A stretch of 64,000 nt of DNA from Tautonia plasticadhaerens (lineage in GTDB: Bacteria; Planctomycetota; Planctomycetia; Isosphaerales; Isosphaeraceae), in contig NZ_CP036426.1 in NCBI RefSeq assembly GCF_007752535.1, forward strand, positions 992,001-1,056,000, read 5' to 3'. The translations under genes and the position numbers were made by a program. Shown here in pieces: positions 9,548-18,210 of this stretch. Positions within the stretch are counted from its first letter, which is position 1, and every line of letters begins with the position of its first letter. The notes beneath the pieces were generated by a model. The model saw nothing but the letters and a program-made list of their open reading frames with translations. It was not told the DNA's origin and ran no database searches.

Positions 9548-10384
9548 ATGAACCGACCGAATCCCGCCCCGCCCCGCCTCGCCCTGGCCTCCGGGCTGCT
9601 GGCGACGCTATCCCTCACCCTGTCCGGCTGCGGCTCGGGCCCGGCCGACCCGGCCTCGACCGCCGGGTCGGCCCCGGCCCCCGCGCCGTCGCCGGCCGTC
9701 ACCGAGACGAAGGCCGCCCCCGCCCCGACGCCCTCGCCGTTCCCGCTCGACGACTCCCTGGCCCCGGCCGGGTTCGAGCGGACCCCGCTGACCCCCCCGC
9801 CCCTGCCCGAAATCCCCATGCCCCCCGATCCCGCCGCGCTCGCCGGCGAGCTGAGGGGTGACGTGGAGCAGGCCGCCGGCGAGGTCGTCGGCGGCGTCCA
9901 CCAGACGATCGAGGGGCTCGCGGGCGATGCTGCGGGGGCCGCCTCGGGGGTCCGGGACGGCGTCGACTCGACCGTCGGCGAGGTCCGGGCCGGCGTCCAG
10001 GAGACGATCGGCGAGGTCAAGGGCGGCGCCCTCGAGGTGGCCGGCGAGCTTCGGGGAGAGGTGGACGCCGTCATCGACGAGGCCAGGGGCGAGGTCGACG
10101 CGACGATCGACGAGGCCAAGCAGGGGGTCCGCCAGGCCGTCGACGGCGTGAAGGGCCAGGTCGGTCTGGCGGTCGACGGGGCCAAGCAGGGGGTCCGGGA
10201 GGCGGTCGGCGAGGTCAAGGGCCGGGTGGTCGAGGAGGCCGGCCGGGCCAAGGAAGACCTCAAGAACTCGGCCAAGCAGTTCACCGGCCAGCTCTTCAAC
10301 GACCTCATCGGCCCGGCCGACCTGCCGCCCCCCCGCCCCGAGGCGACCCCGGCACCGGCCCCCCCGACGCCCCCCCAGCCCTGA
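9548..10384 (+). CDS. Lipoprotein with amphipathic LEA/apolipoprotein-like repeats
   Basis: 278 residues. Lipoprotein signal with lipobox LTLSGCGSG, then a disordered Ala/Pro/Thr linker (about 30-95). A long central region (about 100-235) is built from an imperfect 11-residue amphipathic pattern with recurring units such as GEVRAGVQETIGEVKGG, DEARGEVDATIDEAK and KQGVRQAVDGVKG, then a Pro-rich tail. This pattern is typical of LEA-like or apolipoprotein-like helices that fold on membranes or on drying; a direct role is inference. Two ATGs occur at 9539 and 9548. GGAGG overlaps the first and sits 9 nt from the second, so 9548 is preferred. No operon partner is evident. Confidence 0.7.
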   Translation: MNRPNPAPPRLALASGLLATLSLTLSGCGSGPADPASTAGSAPAPAPSPAVTETKAAPAPTPSPFPLDDSLAPAGFERTPLTPPPLPEIPMPPDPAALAGELRGDVEQAAGEVVGGVHQTIEGLAGDAAGAASGVRDGVDSTVGEVRAGVQETIGEVKGGALEVAGELRGEVDAVIDEARGEVDATIDEAKQGVRQAVDGVKGQVGLAVDGAKQGVREAVGEVKGRVVEEAGRAKEDLKNSAKQFTGQLFNDLIGPADLPPPRPEATPAPAPPTPPQP

Positions 10385-10578
10385 TCTCCCGGCGGACGAC
10401 TCCCCGTCCTCCCGAATCGAATCCCCGGGAGGGTCGACGGCGAGTACGTCCGCCCCTCCAACCGAGGCTCCGGGCGCGGGTGAGGGGGGCGGGCGATTCC
10501 GCCCCTCCTCGACTCGCCCTCGGCCCTTCGAAGCGCGGCCGGAGGGCCGTGCCCGACGGCCCGACATCCCCCCTCCGG

Positions 10579-10584
10579 TACAAT
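10579..10584 (+). promoter_or_regulatory. Possible -10 box for the AsmA-like gene
   Basis: TACAAT, about 70 nt before the GTG start, in an otherwise very GC-rich stretch. No recognisable -35. Confidence 0.28.
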
Positions 10585-10658
10585 ACCTGCACATCCTCGC
10601 GACCCCCTGCCGTCCTCCCCCGTCCCGGGCGGCCAACCGCGTCCCAGGAGCCGGTGCC

Positions 10659-13658
10659 GTGTCGAATCCGCCCCAGAGCCCCCGACCCGGGGGAAGGTGC
10701 CGCCTGCGATGGATCGCGGCGGGCCTGCTCGTCGTGGTCGTCTTCGTCGTCGCCGCCGGGGTCGCCGGCCTGCCCTGGCTGATCGGCGTGCCGGCGGTGC
10801 GCCGGGCGGTCGTCTCCCAGGTCAATCGGATGTACGCGCCGACGGTGATCGAGCTGGACGGCGCGTCCGCCTCCTGGACGGGCCCGGTCCGGCTCTCGGG
10901 CGTCGTGCTCCGGGACGGCAACGGCAAGGCCGTCGTCTCCAGCCCGACGGCCACCCTCGACCGGTCGCTCTGGCAACTGCTCACCATCCGGCCCGACTAC
11001 GGGACGCTCACCCTGCACGGGGCGACCGTCGACATCGAGCGCCGGGCCGACGGCTCGATCGACTTGGCCGAAGCCCTCGCCCCGATCCTCGAAGGGGACG
11101 AGGACGAGGAACCGGACGACGGCGGCCCCGAGACGCAATTCACCCTGGCGATCGACGGCGGCACCCTGCTCCTCACCAGCCCCGAACTGGCTTCGCCGAT
11201 CACCGCCGAACGGCTGGACATGACGCTCCATTGCACCCCTTCGCCGTTGAGCTGGGAGATCGCGCTCGCCAATCCCGACGCCCAGACCCTGGGCATCTCG
11301 GGCCGCTACGGCTCGGAGGAGGATCCGGAATCGAGCGAGATCGTCGTCGACATCGCCGGTGAGGGCTGGCCGCTGTCGGTGGCCCAGGCGGGCGTCGAGG
11401 CGGACCTGGTCTTCGGCGGGGCGGTCGCCCTGCGGATCGACGGCGACGCGATCGGCTCGGCGGGGGACGCGGTCCTGACGGCGGTCGAGGTCGGGGGCCC
11501 GGCCCTGAAGGGAGACCGGCCTCGGTTCGACCGGATCGAGGCGGGCTGGGACGTCGAGCTGGCCGGCTCGGGGGTCGCCGCCCGGAGGCTCGACCTCGAC
11601 TCCCCGGTGGCGACCGTCGGCCTGGCCCCGGATGCCCCCGAGGGGGCGTCGAGGTGGGTCGGCCGGGTCGACCTGGCCGCCCTGGCGGGGCAGCTGCCGA
11701 ACACGATCGCCCTGCGAGACGGGATGTCGCTGGAACGCGGCTCGGCCGAGTTCGAGGCCACGGTGGGGCCGGAGTCGGGGTCCGGCACCCCGATCCTCGC
11801 CTCCGCCCGGCTGGCCGACCTGGCCGCGAGGAACGGCGACCAGCTCGTGACGATGGACGCCCCCGTCACGCTCTCGGCCGAGCTGGCCCGGGGCGAGGGG
11901 TCGGCCGTCTCGGTCTCGAAGGCGGCGATCGAGTCGGCGTTCCTCCGGGCCGAGGGGCAGGGGGACCTGGACCGGGGGGTGACGCTCTCCGGCGCGGTCG
12001 ACCTCGCTGCGCTGGATGCCCAGCTCCGCAAATGGGTCGACCTGGGGGAGGTCGCCCTCTCCGGATCCGGCCGATTCGGGGGCGATTACCGCCGGGAGGA
12101 GGGGGGGGCCGCCTTCACGGCCCGGCTGGCGATCGAGGGGAGCGGGCTCCGGGTGCTCGGGATCACCGAGGGGCCGATCGCCCGGGAATCGGCCCGGCTC
12201 GACCTCATCGTCCAGGGCCCGGCCGCGCCGCCGGGGGTGCCGTCCGGCTGGACGAGGGTCCACGCCTCGGCGAAGTCGGAGGGGGCCGAGGCGGTGGTCG
12301 AGGCCTCGCCGGTCGCCGACGCGCTCGCCCTGAAGGGCCGGGTCAGCCTGCCCCCGGCCGCCCCGGTCGAGGGCGAGCCCGCCCCCGGGCCGATGAGCCT
12401 CGCCTTCGACGCCGCCTACCGATCGGCCGAGGACCGGCTCGACCTGGCCTCGGTCGAGGCGTCGCACGACCTGGGACGCGTCCGGGCCTCCGGCCGGATC
12501 GAGGGGGTCTCCGGCCCCCGGGTCGCCGACCTGACCGGCTCGGCCGAGCCGAATTGGGAGGCGATCAGCGCGATCGTGGCCGAGTCGACCGAGCCCCAGG
12601 CCCGGCTCTCCGGCACCCCCCGGGTCTTCCGGCTCAGCGGGCCGCTCTCGGGGGGCTCGACCTCGGAGATCCTCGCCGGGATCGACGCCGAGCTGGGCGT
12701 CGACCTGGTCGGCGCGGTCGTCTTCGGCATGGACCTCGGGCCGACGCCGGTGCTCGTCCGGCTCGCCCGGGGGGACGTCCAGATCAACCCGATCGACACG
12801 TCGCTGAACGGCGGCCGGGTCGTCCTGACGCCCGACGTGCTCTTGCTTGAAGACGGGTCGATGGTCCTGACCCTCGGGGACGGCTCCGGGGTCGACGGGG
12901 TGGAGATCACCGACGACGTCTCGAAGCGGGTGCTCGCCTACATCGCCCCGGTCCTGCGGGAGGCGACGGAGGTCAACGGCCGGGTCTCGGCGCGGATCAA
13001 TCGCCTGAGCGTGCCGCTGGCGGGCCCGGCGGCGGGCCCGGGGGGGATGCCGATCGACCTGGCGTCCCGGGTCGCCTTCCAGGGGGTGACCTACGGCCCG
13101 GGGCCGATGATGCGGAACATCCTGGGGATGTCGGGCCTGGCCCCCGATCGGGTGCCGAACCTGACGATCGACCAGGTGGTGGACGTCGCCATCGCCGAGG
13201 GACGGGTCCACCAGACGGGGCTGGAGATCACCGCGGCCGAGGGGGTGGCCATGCAACTGGAGGGCTCCGTCGGCCTGGACCAGACGCTGGCCCTCCGCGT
13301 CGGCGTGCCGCTGAGCGACCGCCTGCTCGGCGGCCAGGAGGTGCTGTCCGACGTGCTCGGCGGCACCCGGGTCGGCGTGCCGATCGGCGGCACCCTGAGC
13401 CAGCCCCAGCTCGACCGCGAGGCGTTCCGCGTGGGCCTCCGGCAGCAGGGGGGCCGGCTGCTCGGCCGAGGGGCGGCCGTGGGGGCCGGGCAGTTGCTCC
13501 GGATGCTGGAGGACGACCCGCAGGCCGGCGAATCGGGCGGGACGGACGGGCCGGCCCCGGTCGCCCCACCGGCGGAGGAGCTGCTCAAGGGCCTCGGCCG
13601 TGGCCTGCTCCGGGACGCGATCGGCGGCGGCCAGCCCGGGCAAGGCGGGAACCCCTGA
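10659..13658 (+). CDS. AsmA/TamB-like envelope protein
   Basis: 999 residues. One N-terminal transmembrane helix (about residues 17-42, LLVVVVFVVAAGVAGLPWLIG) anchors a very long periplasmic beta-rich region. The start of that region (VNRMYAPTVIELDGASASWTG..LSGVVLRD) matches the AsmA/DUF748/DUF3971 type, and the tail (LGGTRVGVPIGGTLSQPQLD) is typical of AsmA-like C-termini. Such proteins form long lipid-conducting beta-tauco folds that carry phospholipid between inner and outer membrane. Start: GTG at 10659 with AGGAG 9 nt upstream. The gene stands alone and ends at a strong bidirectional terminator facing dps. The assignment to the superfamily is fairly firm; the subfamily is not. Confidence 0.68.
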   Translation: MSNPPQSPRPGGRCRLRWIAAGLLVVVVFVVAAGVAGLPWLIGVPAVRRAVVSQVNRMYAPTVIELDGASASWTGPVRLSGVVLRDGNGKAVVSSPTATLDRSLWQLLTIRPDYGTLTLHGATVDIERRADGSIDLAEALAPILEGDEDEEPDDGGPETQFTLAIDGGTLLLTSPELASPITAERLDMTLHCTPSPLSWEIALANPDAQTLGISGRYGSEEDPESSEIVVDIAGEGWPLSVAQAGVEADLVFGGAVALRIDGDAIGSAGDAVLTAVEVGGPALKGDRPRFDRIEAGWDVELAGSGVAARRLDLDSPVATVGLAPDAPEGASRWVGRVDLAALAGQLPNTIALRDGMSLERGSAEFEATVGPESGSGTPILASARLADLAARNGDQLVTMDAPVTLSAELARGEGSAVSVSKAAIESAFLRAEGQGDLDRGVTLSGAVDLAALDAQLRKWVDLGEVALSGSGRFGGDYRREEGGAAFTARLAIEGSGLRVLGITEGPIARESARLDLIVQGPAAPPGVPSGWTRVHASAKSEGAEAVVEASPVADALALKGRVSLPPAAPVEGEPAPGPMSLAFDAAYRSAEDRLDLASVEASHDLGRVRASGRIEGVSGPRVADLTGSAEPNWEAISAIVAESTEPQARLSGTPRVFRLSGPLSGGSTSEILAGIDAELGVDLVGAVVFGMDLGPTPVLVRLARGDVQINPIDTSLNGGRVVLTPDVLLLEDGSMVLTLGDGSGVDGVEITDDVSKRVLAYIAPVLREATEVNGRVSARINRLSVPLAGPAAGPGGMPIDLASRVAFQGVTYGPGPMMRNILGMSGLAPDRVPNLTIDQVVDVAIAEGRVHQTGLEITAAEGVAMQLEGSVGLDQTLALRVGVPLSDRLLGGQEVLSDVLGGTRVGVPIGGTLSQPQLDREAFRVGLRQQGGRLLGRGAAVGAGQLLRMLEDDPQAGESGGTDGPAPVAPPAEELLKGLGRGLLRDAIGGGQPGQGGNP

Positions 13659-13676
13659 GCGGGGCTGAAACGCGAA

Positions 13677-13708
13677 CGCCCCCGGCGGGGCTTGGCCCGC
13701 CGGGGGCG
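13677..13708. terminator. Strong bidirectional terminator hairpin
   Basis: A perfect 13-bp stem (CGCCCCCGGCGGG and complement) with a 6-nt loop GCTTGG, between the AsmA-like gene and the convergent dps. Confidence 0.7.
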
Positions 13709-13756
13709 TCTCGATGCGCGGTCAAGTCCGATCGGGACCGGGGGGCCGGCCCGGGC

Positions 13757-14272
13757 TCACTCGTTGTCCCCCTCGCCCTGGAGGTGGGCCTCGAAGAACC
13801 AGAGCCGCTTGTCGACCAGCCGGCTGATCTCGGTGAACAGGTCGGCGGTGTCCTTGTCGCCGATTTCCTCGGACGAGTCGATCGCGGCCCGGACGCTGTT
13901 GGCGAAGTGGCCGATGCGCTCGACGATCGTCTCGACGTGATCCATGCCGTCGATGACATCCGTCGGGTACTCGGGGAGGGTCGTGGACTCGGCGGCCATG
14001 CGGACCGTGCCGGTGACGTAGCCTCCCAGGGCGGTCACGCGCTCGCCGAGCTCGTCGATGAACGCGATGATCTCGCCGGAGAACGCGTCGGTCAGCTCGT
14101 GGATCGAGAGGAAGTGACGCCCCTTGACGTTCCAGTGCACCTGCTTGACCTGGGTGTAGAGGTCGAGCGCGTCGGCGACGTGCTGGTTGAGCAGCGTCAT
14201 CAGCTTCTCGCGGCGGTCGGCGGGGAGGTCGACCCGGGTCCGGAACATTCGCGACTTCTGCTTGGTCGCCAT
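13757..14272 (-). CDS. dps: DNA starvation/stationary-phase protection protein Dps
   Basis: 171 residues, the usual Dps length. Dps forms a 12-subunit cage that oxidises and stores iron using peroxide and can coat DNA. The intersubunit ferroxidase signature is visible: KQVHWNVKGRHF (His) followed by HELTDAFSGEIIAFIDELGERV (Asp/Glu ligands), then a C-terminal helix ending LVDKRLWFFEAHLQ. The basic N-terminal leader (MATKQKSRMFRTR) could serve DNA binding. Start ATG at 14272. A short AT-rich island (14411-14431) about 140 nt upstream is the only low-GC stretch in the leader and probably holds the promoter. Transcribed convergently to the AsmA-like gene. Confidence 0.93.
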   Translation of the reverse strand: MATKQKSRMFRTRVDLPADRREKLMTLLNQHVADALDLYTQVKQVHWNVKGRHFLSIHELTDAFSGEIIAFIDELGERVTALGGYVTGTVRMAAESTTLPEYPTDVIDGMDHVETIVERIGHFANSVRAAIDSSEEIGDKDTADLFTEISRLVDKRLWFFEAHLQGEGDNE

Positions 14273-14676
14273 GAGTCTTCTCCGAAGGGGGGCGGCAGCG
14301 GGATGGGGCCGGGCCGCCGGGGTCCGATTCACATCCGACCGGGCGGTCTCGCGGTCGATTTTAGGTCGAGGCCGGTCCGTCGGCCAGCGGCGTCTGCCGG
14401 TCGGGCTCGATGTCATAATAAAGTGATGCAAGGGGCGTGCCGCGGCCGGGACGGTGGCCGGGCTGCCTCGCGGCGAGAGATGCCGATCCGCCCACGCTGT
14501 CACAGCTTACGGCGACGAGGCGCCGCTTGACACCGGAGTCGGCGATCCCCTAGGATGTCGCCTTCTCGCCGCCCGAGGCGGTCAAGAGCCGCGGGACCGT
14601 GCCGCGGAACCGATCACCCCTGCGCCGCGCCGGATGCCCGGCCGCGTCCGAGGAATCTGAAGGGAGTTCACCACCG
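14273..14676. other. Divergent intergenic region dps / plsX
   Basis: 404 bp between divergently transcribed dps and plsX. It contains an AT-rich island (14411-14431, TGTCATAATAAAGTGATGCAA) likely serving dps, and a good sigma70-like promoter for plsX at 14527-14556. No small gene is apparent; rpmF, often found before plsX, is absent. Confidence 0.5.
14527..14556 (+). promoter_or_regulatory. Sigma70-like promoter of plsX
   Basis: TTGACA (14527-14532), 18-nt spacer, TAGGAT (14551-14556). Consensus -35 and 4/6 -10. Leader of about 115 nt to the plsX ATG. Confidence 0.6.
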
Positions 14677-15753
14677 ATGCGGATCGTGCTGGACGCGATG
14701 GGGGGCGACCACGCCCCCGGGCCGATCGTCGAGGGTGCCGTCGAGGCGGTCCGGGGGGAACCCGGCCTGAGCGTCGTCCTGGTCGGCGACCAGCCCCGGG
14801 TCGAGGCCGAGTTGGGCCGCTTCCCCGACGCGCCGAGGGACCGACTGCCGGTCGTCCACGCCGCCGAGGTCGTCGGCATGGAGGAGAAGCCGGTCGAGGC
14901 GTTGCGCCGGAAGCGGGACAACTCGATCTCCCGGAGCTGGGCCCTGATGGCCGCCGGGGAGGTCAGCGGGATCGTCTCGGCCGGCAGCACCGGCGCGATG
15001 GTCGCCTCGGCCCTCTTCAACGCCAAGATGTTCTTGCCCGGCGTCCGGCGCCCCGGGATCGCCGCGATCTTCCCCTCGCACCAGGGGCCGGTGGTGATCG
15101 TCGACGTCGGCGCCAACATGAACGCCCGCCCCGAGGACCTGTACCAGTACGGCCTGATGGGGGCCGTCTATGCCGAGCAGATCCTCGGCGTCGATCAACC
15201 CCGGATCGGCATCCTCAACGTCGGCAGCGAGGAAGCCAAGGGGACCGACCTGACCCGATCCGCCGCCGCCCTGTTCCGGGCGGGGCCGATCCACGGCCGG
15301 TTCATCGGCAACGTCGAGGGCCGGGACATCTACGAGGGCCACGCCCGGGTCGTGGTCTGCGAGGGGTTCGTGGGCAATGTCCTGCTGAAGGCCGGGGAGG
15401 GGGCCGTCGAGTTCCTCTTCGCCGAGCTGAAGCAGGAGATGGCCCGCCTCTTGCCCGAGATCCCCGAGGAGGCCGGGGGCAAGCTCATCGCCTCGCTCCG
15501 GGGCCTGAAGCGACGCTACGAGTACCACGAATACGGCGGCGGCCCCCTGCTGGGCATCCGGGGCTCCTGCATCATCTGCCACGGCTCCAGCGACGCCCGG
15601 GCCATCAAGAACGCCTTGAGGGTCGCCTCGACGCTCGCCACCGACCGCGTCAACGACCAGATCATCCGGGACCTGGAGGCCGCCCCCAAGGTCGAGGAGG
15701 TGGTGCTTCCGAAGGCCGAGGACGCTTCGCAGGCGAAGCCCGAGCAGCCATAA
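14677..15753 (+). CDS. plsX: Phosphate acyltransferase PlsX
   Basis: 358 residues, family length 330-350 plus a short charged tail. PlsX converts acyl-ACP to acyl-phosphate, the first committed step in phosphatidic acid synthesis by the PlsX/PlsY route, acting peripherally at the inner membrane. Family motifs: MRIVLDAMGGDHAPGPIVEG at the N-terminus, SAGSTGAMVASAL, VDVGANMNARPEDLYQ, LNVGSEEAKGTD, and GNVEGRDIYEGHARVVVCEGFVGNVLLK. ATG at 14677 follows GAAGGGAG. First gene of a fatty-acid/phospholipid cluster (fabD, fabG, acpP, fabF follow on the same strand), the classic bacterial arrangement with two extra genes inserted. Confidence 0.96.
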   Translation: MRIVLDAMGGDHAPGPIVEGAVEAVRGEPGLSVVLVGDQPRVEAELGRFPDAPRDRLPVVHAAEVVGMEEKPVEALRRKRDNSISRSWALMAAGEVSGIVSAGSTGAMVASALFNAKMFLPGVRRPGIAAIFPSHQGPVVIVDVGANMNARPEDLYQYGLMGAVYAEQILGVDQPRIGILNVGSEEAKGTDLTRSAAALFRAGPIHGRFIGNVEGRDIYEGHARVVVCEGFVGNVLLKAGEGAVEFLFAELKQEMARLLPEIPEEAGGKLIASLRGLKRRYEYHEYGGGPLLGIRGSCIICHGSSDARAIKNALRVASTLATDRVNDQIIRDLEAAPKVEEVVLPKAEDASQAKPEQP

Positions 15754-15828
15754 GATGGGGGGAGGGACGCCCCGCCGATCGAATCGAGGACGGCGTCTCC
15801 CTTTCACCTTCGTTCGAAGGGGATCTCC

Positions 15829-16200
15829 ATGTCGAGGCCATCGACGGGGGCCGATGCCCCGAGTGCGGCCGAACGGGCCGCGATGCACGAGCACTATCGA
15901 AACGGAGGCGAGGCACGACGGATGGCTCCCCACGTCGTCTACCCCGAGGCCTCCTGCCCCCATCCCGACTGCAATCACCCGTTGCAGGCGATCGACTTCC
16001 GCCTCGAGGATTACGGCAAGGCGGTCCACGATCCCCTCGTCACCGCCTGGTGGGCGGACACCGGGTTCGCCGGGCGCTGCCCATCCTGCGGGGGGTGGAT
16101 TCACTTCACCATCCTCGGCAAGCGGGCGATCCCGGCGGAGGACGCCGCCCGACTCCCGAACTTGCCCGACGACTGGCACTCGAACGCGACGATCCTCTGA
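15829..16200 (+). CDS. Hypothetical zinc-ribbon-like protein in the fatty-acid cluster
   Basis: 123 residues. Two Cys pairs, CPHPDC (about residue 44) and CPSC (about 85), separated by ~38 residues, suggest a zinc ribbon. The region between contains DFRLEDYGKAVHDPLVTAWW, and a C-terminal helical tail follows. No catalytic family recognised. It sits 75 nt after plsX and 23 nt before fabD, so it is probably co-transcribed with the fatty-acid genes. Whether it works with them is unknown. Start ATG at 15829 is preceded by AAGGGGAT. Confidence 0.65.
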   Translation: MSRPSTGADAPSAAERAAMHEHYRNGGEARRMAPHVVYPEASCPHPDCNHPLQAIDFRLEDYGKAVHDPLVTAWWADTGFAGRCPSCGGWIHFTILGKRAIPAEDAARLPNLPDDWHSNATIL

Positions 16201-16223
16201 TCCGAGCTGATCCCGGAGCGAGC

Positions 16224-17144
16224 ATGAGCAAGGTCGCCTTCCTCTTCCCCGGCCAGGGCGCCCAGGCCGTCGGCATGGGCAAGGAGCTGTACGAGCAGGT
16301 CCCGGCGGCCCGGGAGCTGTTCGATCGGGCCGATTCGGCCCTGGGGATCCCGCTGTCGAGGCTCTGCTTCGAGGGGCCCACCGAGGCGCTGGAGGCGACC
16401 GACGTCAGCCAGCCGGCCATCTACGTCGCCAGCCTCGCGGCCCTCGAAGACCTGAAGGCGAGGGAGCCCGACCTCGTCTCCTCCGCCGCCGGGGCGGCCG
16501 GGCTGAGCCTGGGAGAGTACACCGCACTCACCTTCGCCGGGGCGGTCGGCTTCGAGGACGGCCTCCGGATCGTCCGACGCCGGGGGGAGGCGATGCAGGC
16601 CGCCGCCCTCGCCACCCCCAGCGGCATGACCAGCGTGCTCGGCCTGGATGAGGCCAAGGTCGATGAGCTGATCGCGCGTGTCGCCTCCTCCGGCGGCGGG
16701 ACGATCCGGAAGGCGAACATGCTCTGCCCCGGGAACATCGTCGTCTCGGGAGGTAGGGAGGCCCTGGGATACGTCGAGCCGATCGCCACCGAGCTGGGGG
16801 CGATGAAGGTCATCCCCCTGGCCGTCGCCGGCGCCTTCCACACCGACCTGATGAAGCCGGCCGATGAGCAGCTCGCCGAGGTCCTCGCGGCCAGCGACCT
16901 GAAGCCGCCTCGCATCCCCGTCTACTCCAACGTCTCGGGGGCCCCGCACGGCGACGACCTCGACGAGATCCGCGAGGCGCTGGCGATCCAGGTCACCCGG
17001 GGGGTGCTCTGGGAGGCCTCGATGCGGCGGATGATGGCCGACGGCTTCGACACCTTCTATGAGATCGGCCCCGGCCGGGTCCTGACCGGACTGCTCAGGC
17101 GGATCGACCGCAAGACCCCCTGCACCAGCGTCCCGGCCCGGTAG
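16224..17144 (+). CDS. fabD: Malonyl-CoA:ACP transacylase FabD
   Basis: 306 residues. FabD moves malonyl from CoA to acyl carrier protein, supplying the extender unit for fatty-acid elongation. Motifs: FLFPGQGAQAVGMGKEL at the N-terminus; the nucleophile motif GLSLGEYTAL (Ser about 95; Leu replaces the more usual His before Ser, as in cyanobacterial-type FabD); VAGAFHTDLMKPA (catalytic His); C-terminal EIGPGRVLTGLLRRI. Start ATG at 16224 with GGAG upstream. Lies between the zinc-ribbon protein and the Uma2-like gene in the fab cluster. Confidence 0.95.
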   Translation: MSKVAFLFPGQGAQAVGMGKELYEQVPAARELFDRADSALGIPLSRLCFEGPTEALEATDVSQPAIYVASLAALEDLKAREPDLVSSAAGAAGLSLGEYTALTFAGAVGFEDGLRIVRRRGEAMQAAALATPSGMTSVLGLDEAKVDELIARVASSGGGTIRKANMLCPGNIVVSGGREALGYVEPIATELGAMKVIPLAVAGAFHTDLMKPADEQLAEVLAASDLKPPRIPVYSNVSGAPHGDDLDEIREALAIQVTRGVLWEASMRRMMADGFDTFYEIGPGRVLTGLLRRIDRKTPCTSVPAR

Positions 17145-17174
17145 GCCGCTCCCCGGCCCGGAGGAAGGCTCCCG

Positions 17175-17813
17175 ATGAGCACGTCCCGCATCCGCCGACG
17201 GATCCGGCTCGGCAAGCACTCAAACGGCATGATCATGACGCCGGAGGAGTTCGACGCCGTCACCGAGGTCGACGAGCGTTATGTCTACGAGCTGATCCAT
17301 GGAGTCCTCATCGTGAGCCCCCCGCCCGGCGAAGGCGAACGCGACCCGAATGGAGAGCTCGAATACCTCCTCAGGAGGCACAAGGAGGACCATCCCCAGG
17401 GCTCGCTCCTCGACAAGACCCTCTCGGAGCAGTACGTCCATCTCCCGGACAGCCGACGCCGGGCCGATCGCGTCCTCTGGATCGGCCTCGGCCGGGTCCC
17501 GGACCCGGCGAAGGACGTGCCGACGATCGTCGTCGAGTTCGTCTCGAAGCGGAAGCGGGACCGGGTCCGGGACTTCGAGGAGAAGCGTCGGGAGTACCTC
17601 GACCTCGGCGTGCACGAATACTGGATCATCGATCGCTTCTCCCGGTCGATGACCGTCGTCCGTCGCACCCCGGCCGGGCCCGAAGAGGTGGTCGTGCCCG
17701 AGTCGGGCACCTACCAGAGCCCCTCGCTGCCCGGCTTCGAGCTGCCCCTGTCCCGGCTGCTCTCCCTGGCCGATCACTGGGGGGAGGGTGGCCGTCCCCG
17801 ACCGCCCCGCTGA
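17175..17813 (+). CDS. Uma2 (DUF820) family restriction-endonuclease-fold protein
   Basis: 212 residues. The PD-(D/E)xK nuclease-like Uma2 family is expanded in planctomycetes and cyanobacteria; role unknown. Visible elements: MTPEEFDAVTEVDERYVYELIHGVLIV (family N-terminal strand-helix), RRRADRVLWIG (the catalytic Asp position), PTIVVEFVSKRKRDR (the E-x-K pair), then EYLDLGVHEYWIIDRFSRSMTV. All three predicted active-site residues are retained, so it should be a competent nuclease fold. It lies 30 nt after fabD, interrupting the fab gene order; a functional link to fatty-acid synthesis is not implied. Confidence 0.85.
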   Translation: MSTSRIRRRIRLGKHSNGMIMTPEEFDAVTEVDERYVYELIHGVLIVSPPPGEGERDPNGELEYLLRRHKEDHPQGSLLDKTLSEQYVHLPDSRRRADRVLWIGLGRVPDPAKDVPTIVVEFVSKRKRDRVRDFEEKRREYLDLGVHEYWIIDRFSRSMTVVRRTPAGPEEVVVPESGTYQSPSLPGFELPLSRLLSLADHWGEGGRPRPPR

Positions 17814-18210
17814 CTTCCCGTCCGGGGTCGTCGAGGAGTCCGGACCGGTGAGACCTCGGGCAGTCGAGCCCCGGGGACGATTCCTCGGGCTCCTCGCCCC
17901 CGATCCGATCTCGCCAGGGCCGTGACGCTCGCCGGCCTGGGGGACGCCATGGACTCCCCACGCCTGCCGGGGATCGCCGAGCGGACCCGAGTCGAGCGGC
18001 GGGCATGGGCGACCTGATCGGGCCCCGCTCCGTCGATCACCGGGCCGCCGAGACGCCGATCGAGGCCCCTCGGGTGCACTCCGGACCCCGCCCGGATTGA
18101 CCTTGATCCGCCCGGCCCGGCCCGATTATAACCGCCCGAATTCCCCCCGAACTCGGCCCGGGTTTCCCGCCCGAGGGTCGGGCACCGCCGCGTTGAAGGA
18201 CGCATCCATC
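17814..18210. other. Intergenic region with the fabG promoter
   Basis: 397 bp without a credible gene; open frames are low-complexity Arg/Pro-rich shadows. Holds the fabG promoter near its right end (18103-18132). Confidence 0.5.
18103..18132 (+). promoter_or_regulatory. Sigma70-like promoter of fabG
   Basis: TTGATC (18103-18108), 18-nt spacer, TATAAC (18127-18132). Leader about 70 nt to the fabG ATG. Confidence 0.55.

Noticed and set aside
10305-13643. A very long open reading frame antisense to the AsmA-like gene (and similar ones opposite the M16 peptidase and the kinase gene)
   Set aside because: They are Arg/Pro/Gly/Val/Asp-rich, have no family motif and mirror the GC-rich third positions of the real gene.
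16224-17144. GLSLGE instead of GHSLGE in FabD as a defect
   Set aside because: This variant is common in cyanobacterial-type FabD proteins, and the catalytic Ser and His are intact.
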